Shown: positions 1 to 9,270, numbered from the stretch's first letter. The stretch: 64,000 bases of DNA from Psychrobacter sp. JCM 18900 (GCF_904846625.1 NZ_CAJHBL010000005.1:220944-284943), one strand, 5' to 3'. Numbers and translations: made by a program. The notes: generated from the sequence alone by a model not told the origin.

Positions 1-204
1 TGCACTCACTTTAACGGTACTACGTTTACGCTTATGCTTAGGTTCTCTATTCGTTGTGCTCCAGTTGTGGTTTCTGATACTCACGTCACTATTCTCAGTT
101 AAAGTAATACCATTTTTGGCACCTGCCATATCATCGGCGGCATGGCTGAGCCCTACTAAAGACATGCTCAGTGTCAGAATCGTTATTTGCTTATAAATAT
201 TCAT
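1..204 (-). CDS. Small exported protein, partial (C-terminus beyond window)
   Basis: The reading frame starts at ATG 204 behind an AAGGATG ribosome site and stays open to the window edge, giving 68 codons. The first ~22 residues are a Sec signal peptide ending in SHA-A (MNIYKQITILTLSMSLVGLSHA). The mature part begins ADDMAGAKNG and then becomes basic (REPKHKRKR), so it is probably a small periplasmic protein. I do not recognise a family. It sits head-on in the same direction as two other small exported proteins with acidic then basic mature parts (332-960), which suggests a locus of short secreted proteins. The 3' end is missing, so full length is unknown. Confidence 0.6.
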   Translation of the reverse strand, partial: MNIYKQITILTLSMSLVGLSHAADDMAGAKNGITLTENSDVSIRNHNWSTTNREPKHKRKRSTVKVSA

Positions 205-331
205 AATATACATCCTTGTGTAAAAGTATTTAATATCAATAAATCACTATGAACAGCTGAAACTACTGTAAGCAGCTACGTTAAATTTACCTTCAAATGA
301 TCCATATGACGGACTATCTGCCCGAGTCTCT

Positions 332-637
332 TTAGGGTCTTGATTGACTCTTAAAGTCTTCGATAGCTTCAAGAGCTTTGTCTTTTCTCCTTTGCCAAGG
401 CCATCTGAAACCTTGTTCTTTATCAATTTCAACATCATTTGAATTATTGATGGCACTTGATTTATTATCTGTCGGTACTTTTTCTTTTTGCTGCATACTT
501 GAGGATGTAGCGTCCTTGACACTCATCATTGAGGTTTCAGAGATACGTAAGTTTTGGGAGTCAACGTCTTCAGCATAAGCGATAGCAGCTAACAGTAAAA
601 TGCAGATACTGGTTAAGATGGCTTTCCATAATTTCAT
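332..637 (-). CDS. Small exported protein, paralogue A of a tandem pair
   Basis: 101 residues. Residues 1-22 form a signal peptide (MKLWKAILTSICILLLAAIAYA) cleaved before EDVD. The mature protein carries QNLRISETSMMSV near its N-terminus, a polar Ser/Gln/Asn-rich middle, and a WPWQRRKDK motif near residues 79-87. It shares these three parts, in order, with the protein at 664-960, so the two are recent tandem duplicates; the 27-bp spacing suggests co-transcription with the 960 gene upstream. No known domain is recognised. The predicted location is the periplasm. The basic WPWQ tail could bind an anionic surface or partner, but that is only a guess. Confidence 0.65.
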   Translation of the reverse strand: MKLWKAILTSICILLLAAIAYAEDVDSQNLRISETSMMSVKDATSSSMQQKEKVPTDNKSSAINNSNDVEIDKEQGFRWPWQRRKDKALEAIEDFKSQSRP

Positions 638-663
638 CGTGGTAGTCCTTTATAGTTAATGAA

Positions 664-960
664 CTAACAGCACTTTGGACGCTCAGGTGTCGCTACTTCT
701 TTGTTCTTCTTCTGCCAAGGCCAGCGCCACGTTCTTTCTTTGTCCACTTCTACATCGCTGCCGTCTTGAATGGCGTTCGATTTTTCGCCCATATGATCAT
801 TATCATTGTGCATTTTCATGGTTGCTGGTGCTGCTTCATTGACGCTCATCATTGAGGTTTCAGAGATACGTAAGTTTTGAGTATTAACGTCTTCAGCATA
901 AGCGATGGTGGCTAACGGTAAGATACAGATGCTGGCAAGTACAGCTTTTGCTAATTTCAT
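664..960 (-). CDS. Small exported protein, paralogue B of a tandem pair
   Basis: 98 residues. The signal peptide is MKLAKAVLASICILPLATIAYA, followed by EDVNTQNLRISETSMMSV, which is nearly identical to the neighbouring copy at 332-637. The middle is His/Met/Asp-rich (MKMHNDNDHMGEK), which could bind metal, and the tail has WRWPWQKKNKE and ends in KCC, a Cys pair the other copy lacks. It is the first gene of the probable two-gene unit; a good ribosome site (AGGACG) lies before ATG 960. The divergence between copies is concentrated in the middle and the extreme C-terminus. Function unknown. Confidence 0.68.
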   Translation of the reverse strand: MKLAKAVLASICILPLATIAYAEDVNTQNLRISETSMMSVNEAAPATMKMHNDNDHMGEKSNAIQDGSDVEVDKERTWRWPWQKKNKEVATPERPKCC

Positions 961-1429
961 AGTTATCGTCCTTTATGGTTGCTTAACTCCGATACGTGAG
1001 ATTAAAAATCCATATAGCCAATTAATTTAATTAGATAAACTAACCAAATTAATTAGTATAACTAGGTATAGCAGAAATATTCATCATTTTCTATGAATAT
1101 ATTTCATATGATAAATATAAATAGCCTACCTAAAGCTAGCTAAAAAAACGATACGATAATCTTTTCCATTAATAATCATTCACTTTTTACCTATCAATAG
1201 TACTTGTATCAATGCCTTTTTATCTTGCTATAAATCAGACCATTGCTATTAGCTGCTCAAATGACACAATTTATAAATTGTAGATTTTTAATAAATAACA
1301 AGGACAATCTCACTAAGTAAAATATATTACAATTGTAGCGATAACGTTAAGACTGAAATTTTGTTTTGCAATTTAATATAGCTTTAACTATGATTACTTT
1401 CTTACGGGAAGCTAACGATAGGTAACAAT
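961..1429. other. 469-bp AT-rich intergenic region
   Basis: Divergent spacer between the exported-protein pair and the lipoprotein at 1430. It is very AT-rich, with short overlapping AATTAATT-type inverted repeats around 1018-1060. It should hold both promoters, but I see no clear sigma-70 pair, hairpin or RNA gene. Confidence 0.4.
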
Positions 1430-2356
1430 ATGCAAATTAATAAATTATATACGGGCCTCGCATTGGCCAGTGCCCTAGTACTTACAGGATGTGGCGGAGA
1501 TAGTGACGGTCAGTACGTCGCAAGCAATGGAGACGATGGTGGTCCTATCGTTAATAATGAACTGAGCTATACAGTCTTTGACTCTTTTACCGATGTGAAC
1601 GATGGAGAGTACAAAAATGCATGGGGTAAGCTCGCTTATAGACTTAGCAATAGCGGCTTAATGCAGACAATATCTACTATTGTAGGAAGCTCACCTACTG
1701 CATATCAGGATAGCGTAGGTGATGTCTCTGAATTAGAGTTTTACGCTGGCCAAAATTTGTTCATTGCGGTTCCTGAGGATTTTGATAGTCAGTTTTATAA
1801 CATTAGCTTTGTTGATAGTGATACGTTCAAGCTAAATATTCGTTCAGGAAATGCTTCCGTCAATTCAACTTATGACATTATAACCCTTGACCTTGAAGGC
1901 GTAGGCAAACAGCCATTCAATGCTAAAACAGGTATTGACACTGAGTTATCTTCTTTTCCTAGCAGTGTTAACCCTGTTTTTCCGAGCGGCTCTCAATGTT
2001 ATATATTCCTAGAGACACCTAATCAAAATTTCTATACCTTTTCTGAAGACGAAGATGAAGGTAGCATGACTATAGATGAGTGGATTGCTAACGAGAAAAC
2101 GTATAACACTGTCAACAATCTTGTCAAAGAAAACATCGGAATCGACAACGAGCTACCAGCTGCTCGGTATACTGATGAAGATGGCGAGATCGTGGCAGCT
2201 GTCAGATACAACGGCTTGATATATGATGCTTTCTATAATCAAAGCGGAGTCCAAGAAAATTTCAATACTAACCCTGACATCGAAGAAGTTTATTGTAGTC
2301 TGTACAATGACGTCGCGGCTAATTTCTTAGAAACACAAATCAAAGCCAACTACTAA
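1430..2356 (+). CDS. Putative lipoprotein, unknown function
   Basis: 308 residues. The N-terminus MQINKLYTGLALASALVLTGCGG is a lipoprotein signal peptide with lipobox LTGC, so Cys21 is the lipidation site; the next residues (GGDSDG) form a flexible linker. The mature part is strongly acidic and rich in Asn, Asp, Ser and Tyr, with EDEDEG around residue 205 and only two other Cys. I see no enzyme motif. Residues +2 and +3 are Gly, not Asp, so outer-membrane sorting is likely. It is a single gene: AGG ribosome site before ATG 1430 and a clear terminator just downstream. I do not recognise the family; the composition would suit a surface or cold-adapted adhesive protein. Confidence 0.65.
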   Translation: MQINKLYTGLALASALVLTGCGGDSDGQYVASNGDDGGPIVNNELSYTVFDSFTDVNDGEYKNAWGKLAYRLSNSGLMQTISTIVGSSPTAYQDSVGDVSELEFYAGQNLFIAVPEDFDSQFYNISFVDSDTFKLNIRSGNASVNSTYDIITLDLEGVGKQPFNAKTGIDTELSSFPSSVNPVFPSGSQCYIFLETPNQNFYTFSEDEDEGSMTIDEWIANEKTYNTVNNLVKENIGIDNELPAARYTDEDGEIVAAVRYNGLIYDAFYNQSGVQENFNTNPDIEEVYCSLYNDVAANFLETQIKANY

Positions 2357-2413
2357 AAATAGTTTTTGCCAAAAAACTATCATGAGTTTTGCTTATAAAA
2401 TAGAATAAAAAAT

Positions 2414-2438
2414 AGCGCCTACAATGGGCGCTTTTTTT
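2414..2438 (+). terminator. Rho-independent terminator of the lipoprotein gene
   Basis: Stem AGCGCC (2414-2419) pairs with GGCGCT (2427-2432), followed by a run of T to 2438. It lies 58 bp after the lipoprotein stop codon. Confidence 0.8.
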
Positions 2439-2721
2439 ATATTTGATCACTAAAATCAAACTCAAGCAAAGGGAAAGTCACTGGCTAATCACTTGATCAT
2501 AAAAGTACTCAATAGCTTATAAGCGTTCTATATGTTGGTCTTTATATAGAGTCTGACATCGCTGAATTTTTAGCACTATATAAACCTTGACCCGAATTAA
2601 GACAGTATTAACTTTCCTTGACCTGAATATGCCTACTTTCAAAAGATATCATACGATACAGTTAGTAAATCAAGGATGATCATGCCCTCGCTGCTATAGT
2701 CAAAGCATATATAACGAGCTG
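2439..2721. other. Intergenic region, nothing assigned
   Basis: Convergent spacer between the lipoprotein terminator and the stop codon of the AraC gene. A loose direct repeat CTTGACC(C/T)GAAT occurs at about 2587 and 2618. No open frame of note and no second clear terminator. Confidence 0.3.
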
Positions 2722-3783
2722 TTAGTCACTTAGATAACATTCTTTATATGCTCTTGGCGTCATCCCAAACCAACTCTTAAAAGCACCGAAAAACTGACTA
2801 TTAGAATGATAACCAAGTAAAAATGCCGTATCTGTAGCTGATAACCTCTGCTCTATTAAGTATTTATAAGCTAACTTTTTTCGAACTTCCAATAGCAACG
2901 TTTTAAAAGAAGTACCCTCTTCTCTTAGACGCCTTTGCAAGCTACTAACACTCATATTGAGCACCTGAGCAACTTGCTCACGAGTCGGCTCATGCAGACC
3001 CATGATTGTTATGAGTATATGCTGACAACGTTGTGTATAGCTGGTATCGGTGAAGTTCTTATCAAGCATATGATGCAAAGGGTTGATAAAAAATGTACTT
3101 CCTACAGTGTTTTTTGTGTGTTCCGATGAGTAGTAACTGTGATCAGCCCTATCGATTCGATACGTTAAACTATTGACTGTTTTAGACATTTCTGCTGAAA
3201 CACCTAAGAACTGTTTATATAGCTCAAACCCTTGGGAAGATTGCCGATGCGCCAGAGTAAGTTCTACAGGTTTGAGTGAGCTAAATGTCGAGATAATTTT
3301 ATAAACGGAAAAAATAATGCCATCAATTTGATGTTTATTAACCTGTTCAGGCACGCTTGGATTGAACTCAAGACGGATTAAATCTTTTCTCTCAAATAAA
3401 TGAACCTCGATTGATTCAGTCATGACTTTGAAGTAACGCGAAATCAAACGGCAGAGAACAATAAGAGGAATATCAATATTGGCATTTATTAGAGGAGTGA
3501 TACATTGGCTTATTCCCTTATAAAAAGGAAGAGACTCAATCTCGATATAGTTGAAAACTTTTAGCCCTATATAATCATCTTGGAAGAAATAGGTAGCCAA
3601 ATTGAACTCATTCGTGACGACAGCTAGTGGCATTCTATCGCCTTCAAAATCATCGAGATCACTAAATTGTGACATGATTTTGGGTATATCAGATGAGCGA
3701 TTTATCTGTATTAGATACGTTGCTACGGCTTTTCTATAACAGAGCGCTGTCAGCTTATGAACCGTATATTCATTGAGTTCCAT
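2722..3783 (-). CDS. AraC-family transcriptional regulator (OruR/ArgR-like)
   Basis: 353 residues, the usual length for AraC regulators with an N-terminal arabinose-binding-like domain (about 1-230) and a C-terminal double helix-turn-helix. The DNA-binding part is clear at about 255-350: REQVAQVLNMSVSSLQRRLR followed by the signature AFLLGYHSNSQFFGAFKSW.GMTPRAYK. It is divergent from the GMC oxidoreductase at 4023 and the aldehyde dehydrogenase at 5864, separated by 239 bp, so it most likely activates that pair in response to their substrate. Regulators of this subfamily often sit beside alcohol or fatty-substrate oxidation genes; the effector here is unknown. Confidence 0.85.
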   Translation of the reverse strand: MELNEYTVHKLTALCYRKAVATYLIQINRSSDIPKIMSQFSDLDDFEGDRMPLAVVTNEFNLATYFFQDDYIGLKVFNYIEIESLPFYKGISQCITPLINANIDIPLIVLCRLISRYFKVMTESIEVHLFERKDLIRLEFNPSVPEQVNKHQIDGIIFSVYKIISTFSSLKPVELTLAHRQSSQGFELYKQFLGVSAEMSKTVNSLTYRIDRADHSYYSSEHTKNTVGSTFFINPLHHMLDKNFTDTSYTQRCQHILITIMGLHEPTREQVAQVLNMSVSSLQRRLREEGTSFKTLLLEVRKKLAYKYLIEQRLSATDTAFLLGYHSNSQFFGAFKSWFGMTPRAYKECYLSD

Positions 3784-4022
3784 AGATTTACTCTGTGTTG
3801 AATTTGACTTGATTTAAAACTGCCGTTCACTTTTTGGAGTGTATTTAGCATCACGGTTAAAACACTTCTAAGTGATAGTAGGTTATACAAAAGTACATGA
3901 ATGAGAAATATTGATCAGTTTTATCAGTGTTTTGACTGTTTGACCCGTTAGACTATATATCTAACTTTAGCAAAAAAAGCCTAGTAGTAGCTAGGATAAT
4001 CCAAGGAAGGAGTTAACTAATC
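3784..4022. promoter_or_regulatory. Divergent promoter region between araC-type regulator and GMC oxidoreductase
   Basis: The spacer has a close direct repeat TTTTGACTG/GTTTGACCC (about 3930-3947) followed by the AT-rich TATATAT at about 3953-3960, a plausible -35/-10 pair reading rightward. A strong ribosome site AAGGAAGGAG (about 4004-4013) precedes ATG 4023. The repeated TTTGACY half-sites could be regulator contacts; this is inference. Confidence 0.4.
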
Positions 4023-5741
4023 ATGGAATTTGATTATATTATCGTTGGTGGTGGATCTGCAGGATCCGTGTTGGCAAGTCGATTAAGTGAAGATCCTCAA
4101 GTCACAGTGTGCCTTTTAGAGTCAGGGGGTGATGGCAAAGATCTAGTAGTACGTTTACCTGCGGCAGTTATTGCCCAAATGAGAGACAAGCCAATTAAGA
4201 TAAACAACTGGTGTCTCAGTACTGTGCCCCAAAAGCACCTAAACAATCGTATTGGATATCAGCCTCGTGGCAAGTGCTTAGGTGGCTCATCAGCTATTAA
4301 TGCGATGGTTTATACCCGTGGTAGTGCAAAAGATTATGACCGTTGGGCTGATGAGGGCTGTGACGGTTGGGATTACGATTCACTCTTACCATATTTCAAA
4401 AAGGCAGAAAACAATGTCCGCGGTGCAAATCATTTTCATGGTGACAGTGGACCGTTAAACGTTGCCGACCCTCTTAGCCCTCGGCCTATTACTAATGCTT
4501 TTGTCGATGCATGCATTGCGAATGGCTTAGATAGAAATGACGACTTCAATGGTGATAAGCAGGATGGAGCTGGCCTTTACCAATTAACTCATTTCCATGG
4601 TGAAAAACAAGGGCAGCGTTGTTCAGCTGCTGCCGCCTACCTACACCCTGTAGAAGACAGACCCAACCTAACTATTATTACAGGTGCCATTGCTTCTCAC
4701 GTTCTTATAGAGAACGGAGTAGCATCAGGAATGGTTTACCTCAAAGATAATCAAGAAAATACTATTAAGGCCAATGCAGAAGTCATTCTGTGTGCTGGTG
4801 CTTTCGGCTCTCCAAAGATTTTGATGCTATCAGGCATTGGTCCTAAAGAAGAGTTAGAAAAGCACGGTATTCGTGTTGTCTATGACTCTCCTAATGTTGG
4901 TGAAAATCTCCAAGATCACCTTGATGTTGTGTTTGACTATGAGGTAAACACAAAAGACGTATTTGGCGTAGGTTTTGCTGGCGGCATCAGCCTTATGAAA
5001 GGAGCTCGTGATTGGAGAAAAGATGGGACTGGACTGCTATCAACCAATTTTGCTGAAGGGGCTGCTTTTTTTAGTGCCACAAATGCCACACCTAAAGACT
5101 GGCCAGATACTCAGCTTCACTTTGTTATTTCTAGAGTCATCGATCATGGCCGTCAAGTTAAGTGGGGATATGCGGTATCTATTCATAGCTGTTATCTCAG
5201 ACCTGAAAGCCGTGGCACCGTAAAGCTCGCGTCCTCTGACCCAAATGCCGCGCCACTAATTGATCCCAACTATTTAGACCATCCAAAAGATGTGGAAATG
5301 ATGGTGGCAGGTGCTCAACGTACGCGCGAAATCATGCAAGAACAACCTATTGCCAAATATATTACTAAAGACTATGCAGCTTCCGCACTGGATAAAGACG
5401 GCTTGTTAGGTTATATCCGCAACAAGTCAGACACTATATATCATCCGGTAGGCACGTGTAGGATGGGCTCAGATGCTGAATCCGTGGTGGATCTAGATCT
5501 TAAAGTAAGAGGTGTAATCGGACTACGTGTTGTGGACGCCTCTATTATGCCTCACCTTAATAGTGCAAATACTAACGCTCCGACGATAGCCATTGCAGAA
5601 AAAATCGCTCAGGAAATAAAGATGGAGCGTTTTCATCTAAGCCACGGTAGCACAAGTATTGAAACCAAAGATTCCGTTAAATTAAATGAAAACATGCCCG
5701 ACATGGTAGTGGCTAAGGGCCATGTAAGCGTTGCGTATTGA
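4023..5741 (+). CDS. GMC-family FAD alcohol/choline dehydrogenase (AlkJ-like)
   Basis: 572 residues. The N-terminal FAD dinucleotide fold is [20 protein letters not shown], with the first GMC signature at [18 protein letters not shown] (about 92-109) and the second at [16 protein letters not shown] (about 258-273). The catalytic pair is visible as H474 ([10 protein letters not shown]) and N518 (NSANTNAPT), 44 residues apart as in choline oxidase. The family oxidises primary alcohols to aldehydes, usually passing electrons to the quinone pool at the inner membrane. The aldehyde dehydrogenase 122 bp downstream would complete alcohol-to-acid oxidation. AlkJ-like alcohol dehydrogenase is the preferred reading; choline dehydrogenase is the alternative, since the two families are close. 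Confidence 0.85.
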   Translation: MEFDYIIVGGGSAGSVLASRLSEDPQVTVCLLESGGDGKDLVVRLPAAVIAQMRDKPIKINNWCLSTVPQKHLNNRIGYQPRGKCLGGSSAINAMVYTRGSAKDYDRWADEGCDGWDYDSLLPYFKKAENNVRGANHFHGDSGPLNVADPLSPRPITNAFVDACIANGLDRNDDFNGDKQDGAGLYQLTHFHGEKQGQRCSAAAAYLHPVEDRPNLTIITGAIASHVLIENGVASGMVYLKDNQENTIKANAEVILCAGAFGSPKILMLSGIGPKEELEKHGIRVVYDSPNVGENLQDHLDVVFDYEVNTKDVFGVGFAGGISLMKGARDWRKDGTGLLSTNFAEGAAFFSATNATPKDWPDTQLHFVISRVIDHGRQVKWGYAVSIHSCYLRPESRGTVKLASSDPNAAPLIDPNYLDHPKDVEMMVAGAQRTREIMQEQPIAKYITKDYAASALDKDGLLGYIRNKSDTIYHPVGTCRMGSDAESVVDLDLKVRGVIGLRVVDASIMPHLNSANTNAPTIAIAEKIAQEIKMERFHLSHGSTSIETKDSVKLNENMPDMVVAKGHVSVAY

Positions 5742-5795
5742 ATTGATAGTGACTACTGCAATAGTACTACCAGATTAATATCTCAATTACGCAAA

Positions 5796-5832
5796 ATCCT
5801 AGGAGTATGATTATATGCCATCCTCCTAGGAT
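5796..5832 (+). promoter_or_regulatory. Intercistronic stem-loop between GMC dehydrogenase and aldehyde dehydrogenase
   Basis: A perfect 10-bp inverted repeat, ATCCTAGGAG at 5796-5805 and CTCCTAGGAT at 5823-5832, with a 17-nt loop and only a short T-containing tail. It could be a partial terminator, an RNA-processing or stability element that sets the expression ratio of the two genes, or an operator. Confidence 0.55.
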
Positions 5833-5863
5833 AATTTTATAAAATATTTCAAGGATGAAAACG

Positions 5864-7315
5864 ATGGATAGCACTCAAATTGATAACAGCTCTTCAGTAA
5901 GTAGCTCACCCGCAATCATTACCAACAAGAAAGATCTACAAGCCCAGTTTTTGAGACTGCAAAAACTGAGTCGCAAAGGACCTATAACTGACTGGGATAC
6001 TAGAAAATCTCAACTTGAAACTCTTGAAACCTTATTAAGTAAAAATAAGGATAAACTTACTAGTGCCATCAATGCAGATTTTGGTCAACGTAGTGAAGGT
6101 GAAACTAAGTTTGCCGAATTATTTTCAAGTTTTACAAGCATTAGTCATGCAAAGAAACATGGTGAGTCTTGGATGAAAGCTCGAAAGGCGCCTGTTTCAG
6201 CTGTTTACTTGCCAGCTCGTAATGAAATAGAACCACAACCATTGGGCGTAGTGGGTATCATGGTCCCTTGGAACTATCCACTATATTTAGCAATTGGTCC
6301 AATGATAGATGCTATTACAGCGGGAAACCGTATTATGGTCAAAATGAGTGAAGCTGCGCCAAAATTTGCTCAGGCATTTGCTGAAGCGATTGAAAAACAT
6401 TTCTCACCAGAGATGGTAAATGTTGTTGTAGGTGATGTTGATATCGCGGTGGCTTTTAGTGAGCTTCCTTTCGATCATTTGATTTATACCGGCTCTACAG
6501 AAGTAGGCAAAAAAGTCATGGCAGCAGCGGCTCCGAATCTAACGCCAGTTACTCTTGAGCTTGGTGGTAAATCTCCGGTGATTGTACTAGATGATGCCAA
6601 CTTAGAAAGTGCCGTAAATAGAATTATGACGGGTAAAGCGCTAAATGCTGGACAAACTTGTATAGCACCTGACTATGTACTGTTAAATCGCAAGTATCAT
6701 GAGCAGTTTACTAGTCTAGCCAAGAAATGGATGCAAAAGCATTACCCAAAAATCACGACAAACAAGGACTATACCCATATTATCAATAGTGCTCAGTTTG
6801 TTAGAGTTCAAAAGTATCTAGACGAAATACCGAAAGAGAAAGTTCACCATACAACTGAAGTGAAACCAGATATCAACTCACGCTTAATGCCTCCTATTAT
6901 CGTAACTGAACCTACATTAGATAGTGCATTAATGCAAAATGAAATATTTGCACCAGTACTACCACTCATACATTATGAAGAGTTAGATGAAGCTATCTCA
7001 TTTATCAATGAACGCCCTAGACCATTAGCGTTATATATATTCGGAAATTCAGAAAAGAATATTAAGCGTATTCGTTCCCATACGGTATCTGGCGGTGTCT
7101 GTATTAATGAGATTGTATTACATGCCCTGCAGCATGAATTGCCTTTTGGCGGGGTTGGACATTCCGGTATAGGAGCTTACCACGGTAAGATTGGCTTTGA
7201 ACGCTTTAGTCATATGAAACCTATTTTAGTCCAGCCCAAAATAAATGCTATGAATTTATTACAACCTCCATATGGAGTTGTCTTTAATAAATTTATGTCT
7301 ATGTTTATCAAATAG
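5864..7315 (+). CDS. Coniferyl-aldehyde-type aldehyde dehydrogenase
   Basis: About 483 residues from ATG 5864. An ATG at 5855 is in frame, but the AAGG ribosome site touches it; 5864 has proper spacing. Motifs: PWNYPLYLAIGPMIDAITAGN (about 140-160), the Glu-containing VTLELGGKSPVIVLDDA, and the catalytic Cys in GQTCIAPDYVL. This active-site context and the short ~480-residue length fit the class-3/CALDH branch, which oxidises long-chain or aromatic aldehydes with NAD(P)+. There is a hydrophobic C-terminal tail as in membrane-associated members. It follows the GMC dehydrogenase and very likely oxidises the aldehyde that enzyme makes. The real substrate cannot be fixed from sequence. Confidence 0.87.
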   Translation: MDSTQIDNSSSVSSSPAIITNKKDLQAQFLRLQKLSRKGPITDWDTRKSQLETLETLLSKNKDKLTSAINADFGQRSEGETKFAELFSSFTSISHAKKHGESWMKARKAPVSAVYLPARNEIEPQPLGVVGIMVPWNYPLYLAIGPMIDAITAGNRIMVKMSEAAPKFAQAFAEAIEKHFSPEMVNVVVGDVDIAVAFSELPFDHLIYTGSTEVGKKVMAAAAPNLTPVTLELGGKSPVIVLDDANLESAVNRIMTGKALNAGQTCIAPDYVLLNRKYHEQFTSLAKKWMQKHYPKITTNKDYTHIINSAQFVRVQKYLDEIPKEKVHHTTEVKPDINSRLMPPIIVTEPTLDSALMQNEIFAPVLPLIHYEELDEAISFINERPRPLALYIFGNSEKNIKRIRSHTVSGGVCINEIVLHALQHELPFGGVGHSGIGAYHGKIGFERFSHMKPILVQPKINAMNLLQPPYGVVFNKFMSMFIK

Positions 7316-7430
7316 ATACCTGAACTCACATGTATCTTTTAATAATAATTACTGCTAATATCTCAAAGAACCATTAATGCATCTCGCTTCGATGGATTTA
7401 CAGACGTTATAAGTTTATGTCGATGCACAT

Positions 7431-7471
7431 AAAAAAATCACCCTAACTTGAATGTTTAGGATGATTTTTTT
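7431..7471 (+). terminator. Bidirectional terminator
   Basis: AAAAAAATCACCCTAA (7431-7446) and TTAGGATGATTTTTTT (about 7456-7471) form an A-rich/T-rich stem with one internal mismatch. It lies between the convergent aldehyde dehydrogenase and glutathione transferase genes and can serve both. Confidence 0.7.
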
Positions 7472-7532
7472 GGTTTGAGATACTCTTTTAAAGTGCATTG
7501 TATTATAGTCTTACCGCTGTCGTCACTCATTT

Positions 7533-8279
7533 TTAACTCAACCAATCAGTAACTGCTTGTTTAAAACTAGGGCGTGCCATAATTATATTTTTCCAGCGCT
7601 CAAAGTGTGCATACTGCGCAAAAGGATAGCCTGCTCTACCTAAAACAACCAATTGCGGAATCCAAGTAATATCCGCCAATGAAAAGGTGTCGCCAACTAG
7701 CCAATCATGATCTTTGAGACGCACGTCCATTTTTGCAAAACAGTCGTCAAGAACTGCGGTTGCCTTATCAATATCCTCTTGACTAAAACCATGTGTGCTA
7801 CGATGCTCATGAAACGCTAACAGTGCTTTGTCGTAAGTTTGGTTTTTGCGGTATTCTATTAGCTCTTCTTCGCTAAGACCCGTGGCACCTAATTTATAAT
7901 ACATATAAGTTTTTATGGACAGATGATTATCTTTTGCCATATGCATCCAATCATACATGGCCTGCATTTCAGCTTCACTATCAGGACGCAACGAATTGGG
8001 TTTATAGGTGGTGTCTAAATAATCAATGATATCGGTCGAATCAATAATAACCACACCCTCATCTACCAAGGTTGGTACCACACCATTAGGATTGATTCCT
8101 AGATATTCCTTGCTACGCTGTTCACCTTTGGATAGATCAATAAGATGGCTTGTCCACTCTAGCTGCTTCTCCGCTAATGCAATCCTTACGCGCATGGCAC
8201 AGTTGGAAAATGGCGCGTGATACAAGTGTAAACCTTCGAATTTGGTAACGGGTTTATTTCTAGGCGTAATAACAGGCAT
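7533..8279 (-). CDS. Glutathione S-transferase family protein
   Basis: 248 residues from ATG 8279, which has an AAGGAAG ribosome site at good spacing; an upstream in-frame ATG at 8303 lacks one. The N-terminal thioredoxin-like domain has LYHAPFSNCAMRVRIALAEK, in which SNCAMRVR is the glutathione-site region with Ser and Cys candidates, followed by NPNGVVPTLVDEG and the cis-Pro plus DSTDIIDYLD motif that binds the glutathione gamma-glutamyl group. The helical C-terminal domain contains DHDWLVGDTFSLADITW, the usual N-capping region. Likely a cytosolic detoxification or isomerase-type GST. The gene downstream in the same direction is absent; the QorB-like gene upstream is only 75 bp away and may be co-transcribed. 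Confidence 0.85.
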   Translation of the reverse strand: MPVITPRNKPVTKFEGLHLYHAPFSNCAMRVRIALAEKQLEWTSHLIDLSKGEQRSKEYLGINPNGVVPTLVDEGVVIIDSTDIIDYLDTTYKPNSLRPDSEAEMQAMYDWMHMAKDNHLSIKTYMYYKLGATGLSEEELIEYRKNQTYDKALLAFHEHRSTHGFSQEDIDKATAVLDDCFAKMDVRLKDHDWLVGDTFSLADITWIPQLVVLGRAGYPFAQYAHFERWKNIIMARPSFKQAVTDWLS

Positions 8280-8353
8280 AATAGTCTTCCTTACATTTTG
8301 CATTACATCAAAGAGCGTTCAAATAATATCTAGTTTGAGTATGCGCGGTCTTA

Positions 8354-9202
8354 TTAATTATTAAAGTACTCAGTCCAACTCATATGTTCGCGCCCCACTA
8401 CCTTGGCAAAATCGCTTTGGTTGTGCATAGCATCTATTGCTATCTGCTCATAAATACCAGCGATCACTGTACCGATAAACTCGCCTAGTTCATCAATACG
8501 GTCTTGTTTGAACGCCTCCACGGTCATATAGCGATAACTAAGCGTTGTACCAAACCTGTCATTCAAGTACTGAGTGAGCTGCTGCTGGGTAATGGATTCA
8601 CCATTTAAATTATAAGTATTGGCATCGTGCTTAGCATTGATTAGCATTTGGCTATAAGCGACCGCCAATTCTTCATGAGTGGTATAGCCACACTTGCCCT
8701 CACCTGCACAGTTAGCAATCTTACCCTGCACCTTATAGCTATCGATATAATCCACATCAGGCTCGATATAGATACCATTACGGCCTATCACCCAATTGAG
8801 ACCACTATCTTTGATATCTTGTTCTGTTTGCTGATTACTCTTCACAATCGGCGCAAACGCAGTTTGAGTACTAGAACCCTGAATACTGGTATACACGATT
8901 TTTTTCACACTATGTTTTTTCGCAGACTCAATGACATTGCGGTGCTGATCAATACGCTTAGCAGTCTCATCCATACTAGACACCAGTAAAACGCTATCTA
9001 TACCTTGTAATGAGTTCTCAAGCTGTTGTACATCATCATAATCACCTGCTCTGACCTCGATGCCATACTGCTTAGTCAAAAACTCAGCTTTGGCAGGAGT
9101 GCGTGCCAGCGCCACGATGTCTGTTTCGGCATGCGCCTGTAGTAGGTTCTCAATAATGGCAGACCCTAGTTTTCCATTAGCGGCTGTAACTGCGATTTTC
9201 AT
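8354..9202 (-). CDS. NmrA-like/QorB-type NAD(P)H:quinone oxidoreductase
   Basis: 282 residues. An atypical short-chain dehydrogenase fold: NAD(P)-binding MKIAVTAANGKLGSAIIENLL at the start, basic specificity region ALARTPAK, then VLLVSSMD and KIVYTSIQGSS, with the substrate-side GRNGIYIEPDVDYID typical of QorB/NmrA proteins. These reduce quinones with NADPH or act as redox sensors. Ribosome site AGAGGTG precedes ATG 9202. A 12-bp inverted repeat (9239-9270) sits just upstream and could be an operator. The downstream GST on the same strand suggests a small electrophile or quinone stress unit. Confidence 0.82.
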   Translation of the reverse strand: MKIAVTAANGKLGSAIIENLLQAHAETDIVALARTPAKAEFLTKQYGIEVRAGDYDDVQQLENSLQGIDSVLLVSSMDETAKRIDQHRNVIESAKKHSVKKIVYTSIQGSSTQTAFAPIVKSNQQTEQDIKDSGLNWVIGRNGIYIEPDVDYIDSYKVQGKIANCAGEGKCGYTTHEELAVAYSQMLINAKHDANTYNLNGESITQQQLTQYLNDRFGTTLSYRYMTVEAFKQDRIDELGEFIGTVIAGIYEQIAIDAMHNQSDFAKVVGREHMSWTEYFNN

Positions 9203-9238
9203 AGTGCACCTCTTTGATTCGCTTAACTAGAATGAAAG

Positions 9239-9270
9239 TCGATTAGGGTCTATCTATTGACCCTAATCGA
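9239..9270 (-). promoter_or_regulatory. Perfect inverted repeat upstream of the QorB-like gene
   Basis: TCGATTAGGGTC (9239-9250) and GACCCTAATCGA (9259-9270) are 12-bp perfect arms with an 8-nt spacer. It lies 37 bp upstream of the QorB-like start and 43 bp past the stop of the lipoprotein gene. It could be a terminator for the latter (the T tract is poor) or an operator for the former. Confidence 0.5.

Noticed and set aside
247..522. 91-codon minus-strand frame overlapping the first exported paralogue
   Set aside because: The overlapping frame at 332-637 has a signal peptide and a clear paralogue; this one has neither.
4023..5741. Choline dehydrogenase (betA) reading of the GMC enzyme
   Set aside because: Paired with a coniferyl-type, not betaine-type, aldehyde dehydrogenase and no BetI-like regulator; kept only as an alternative.
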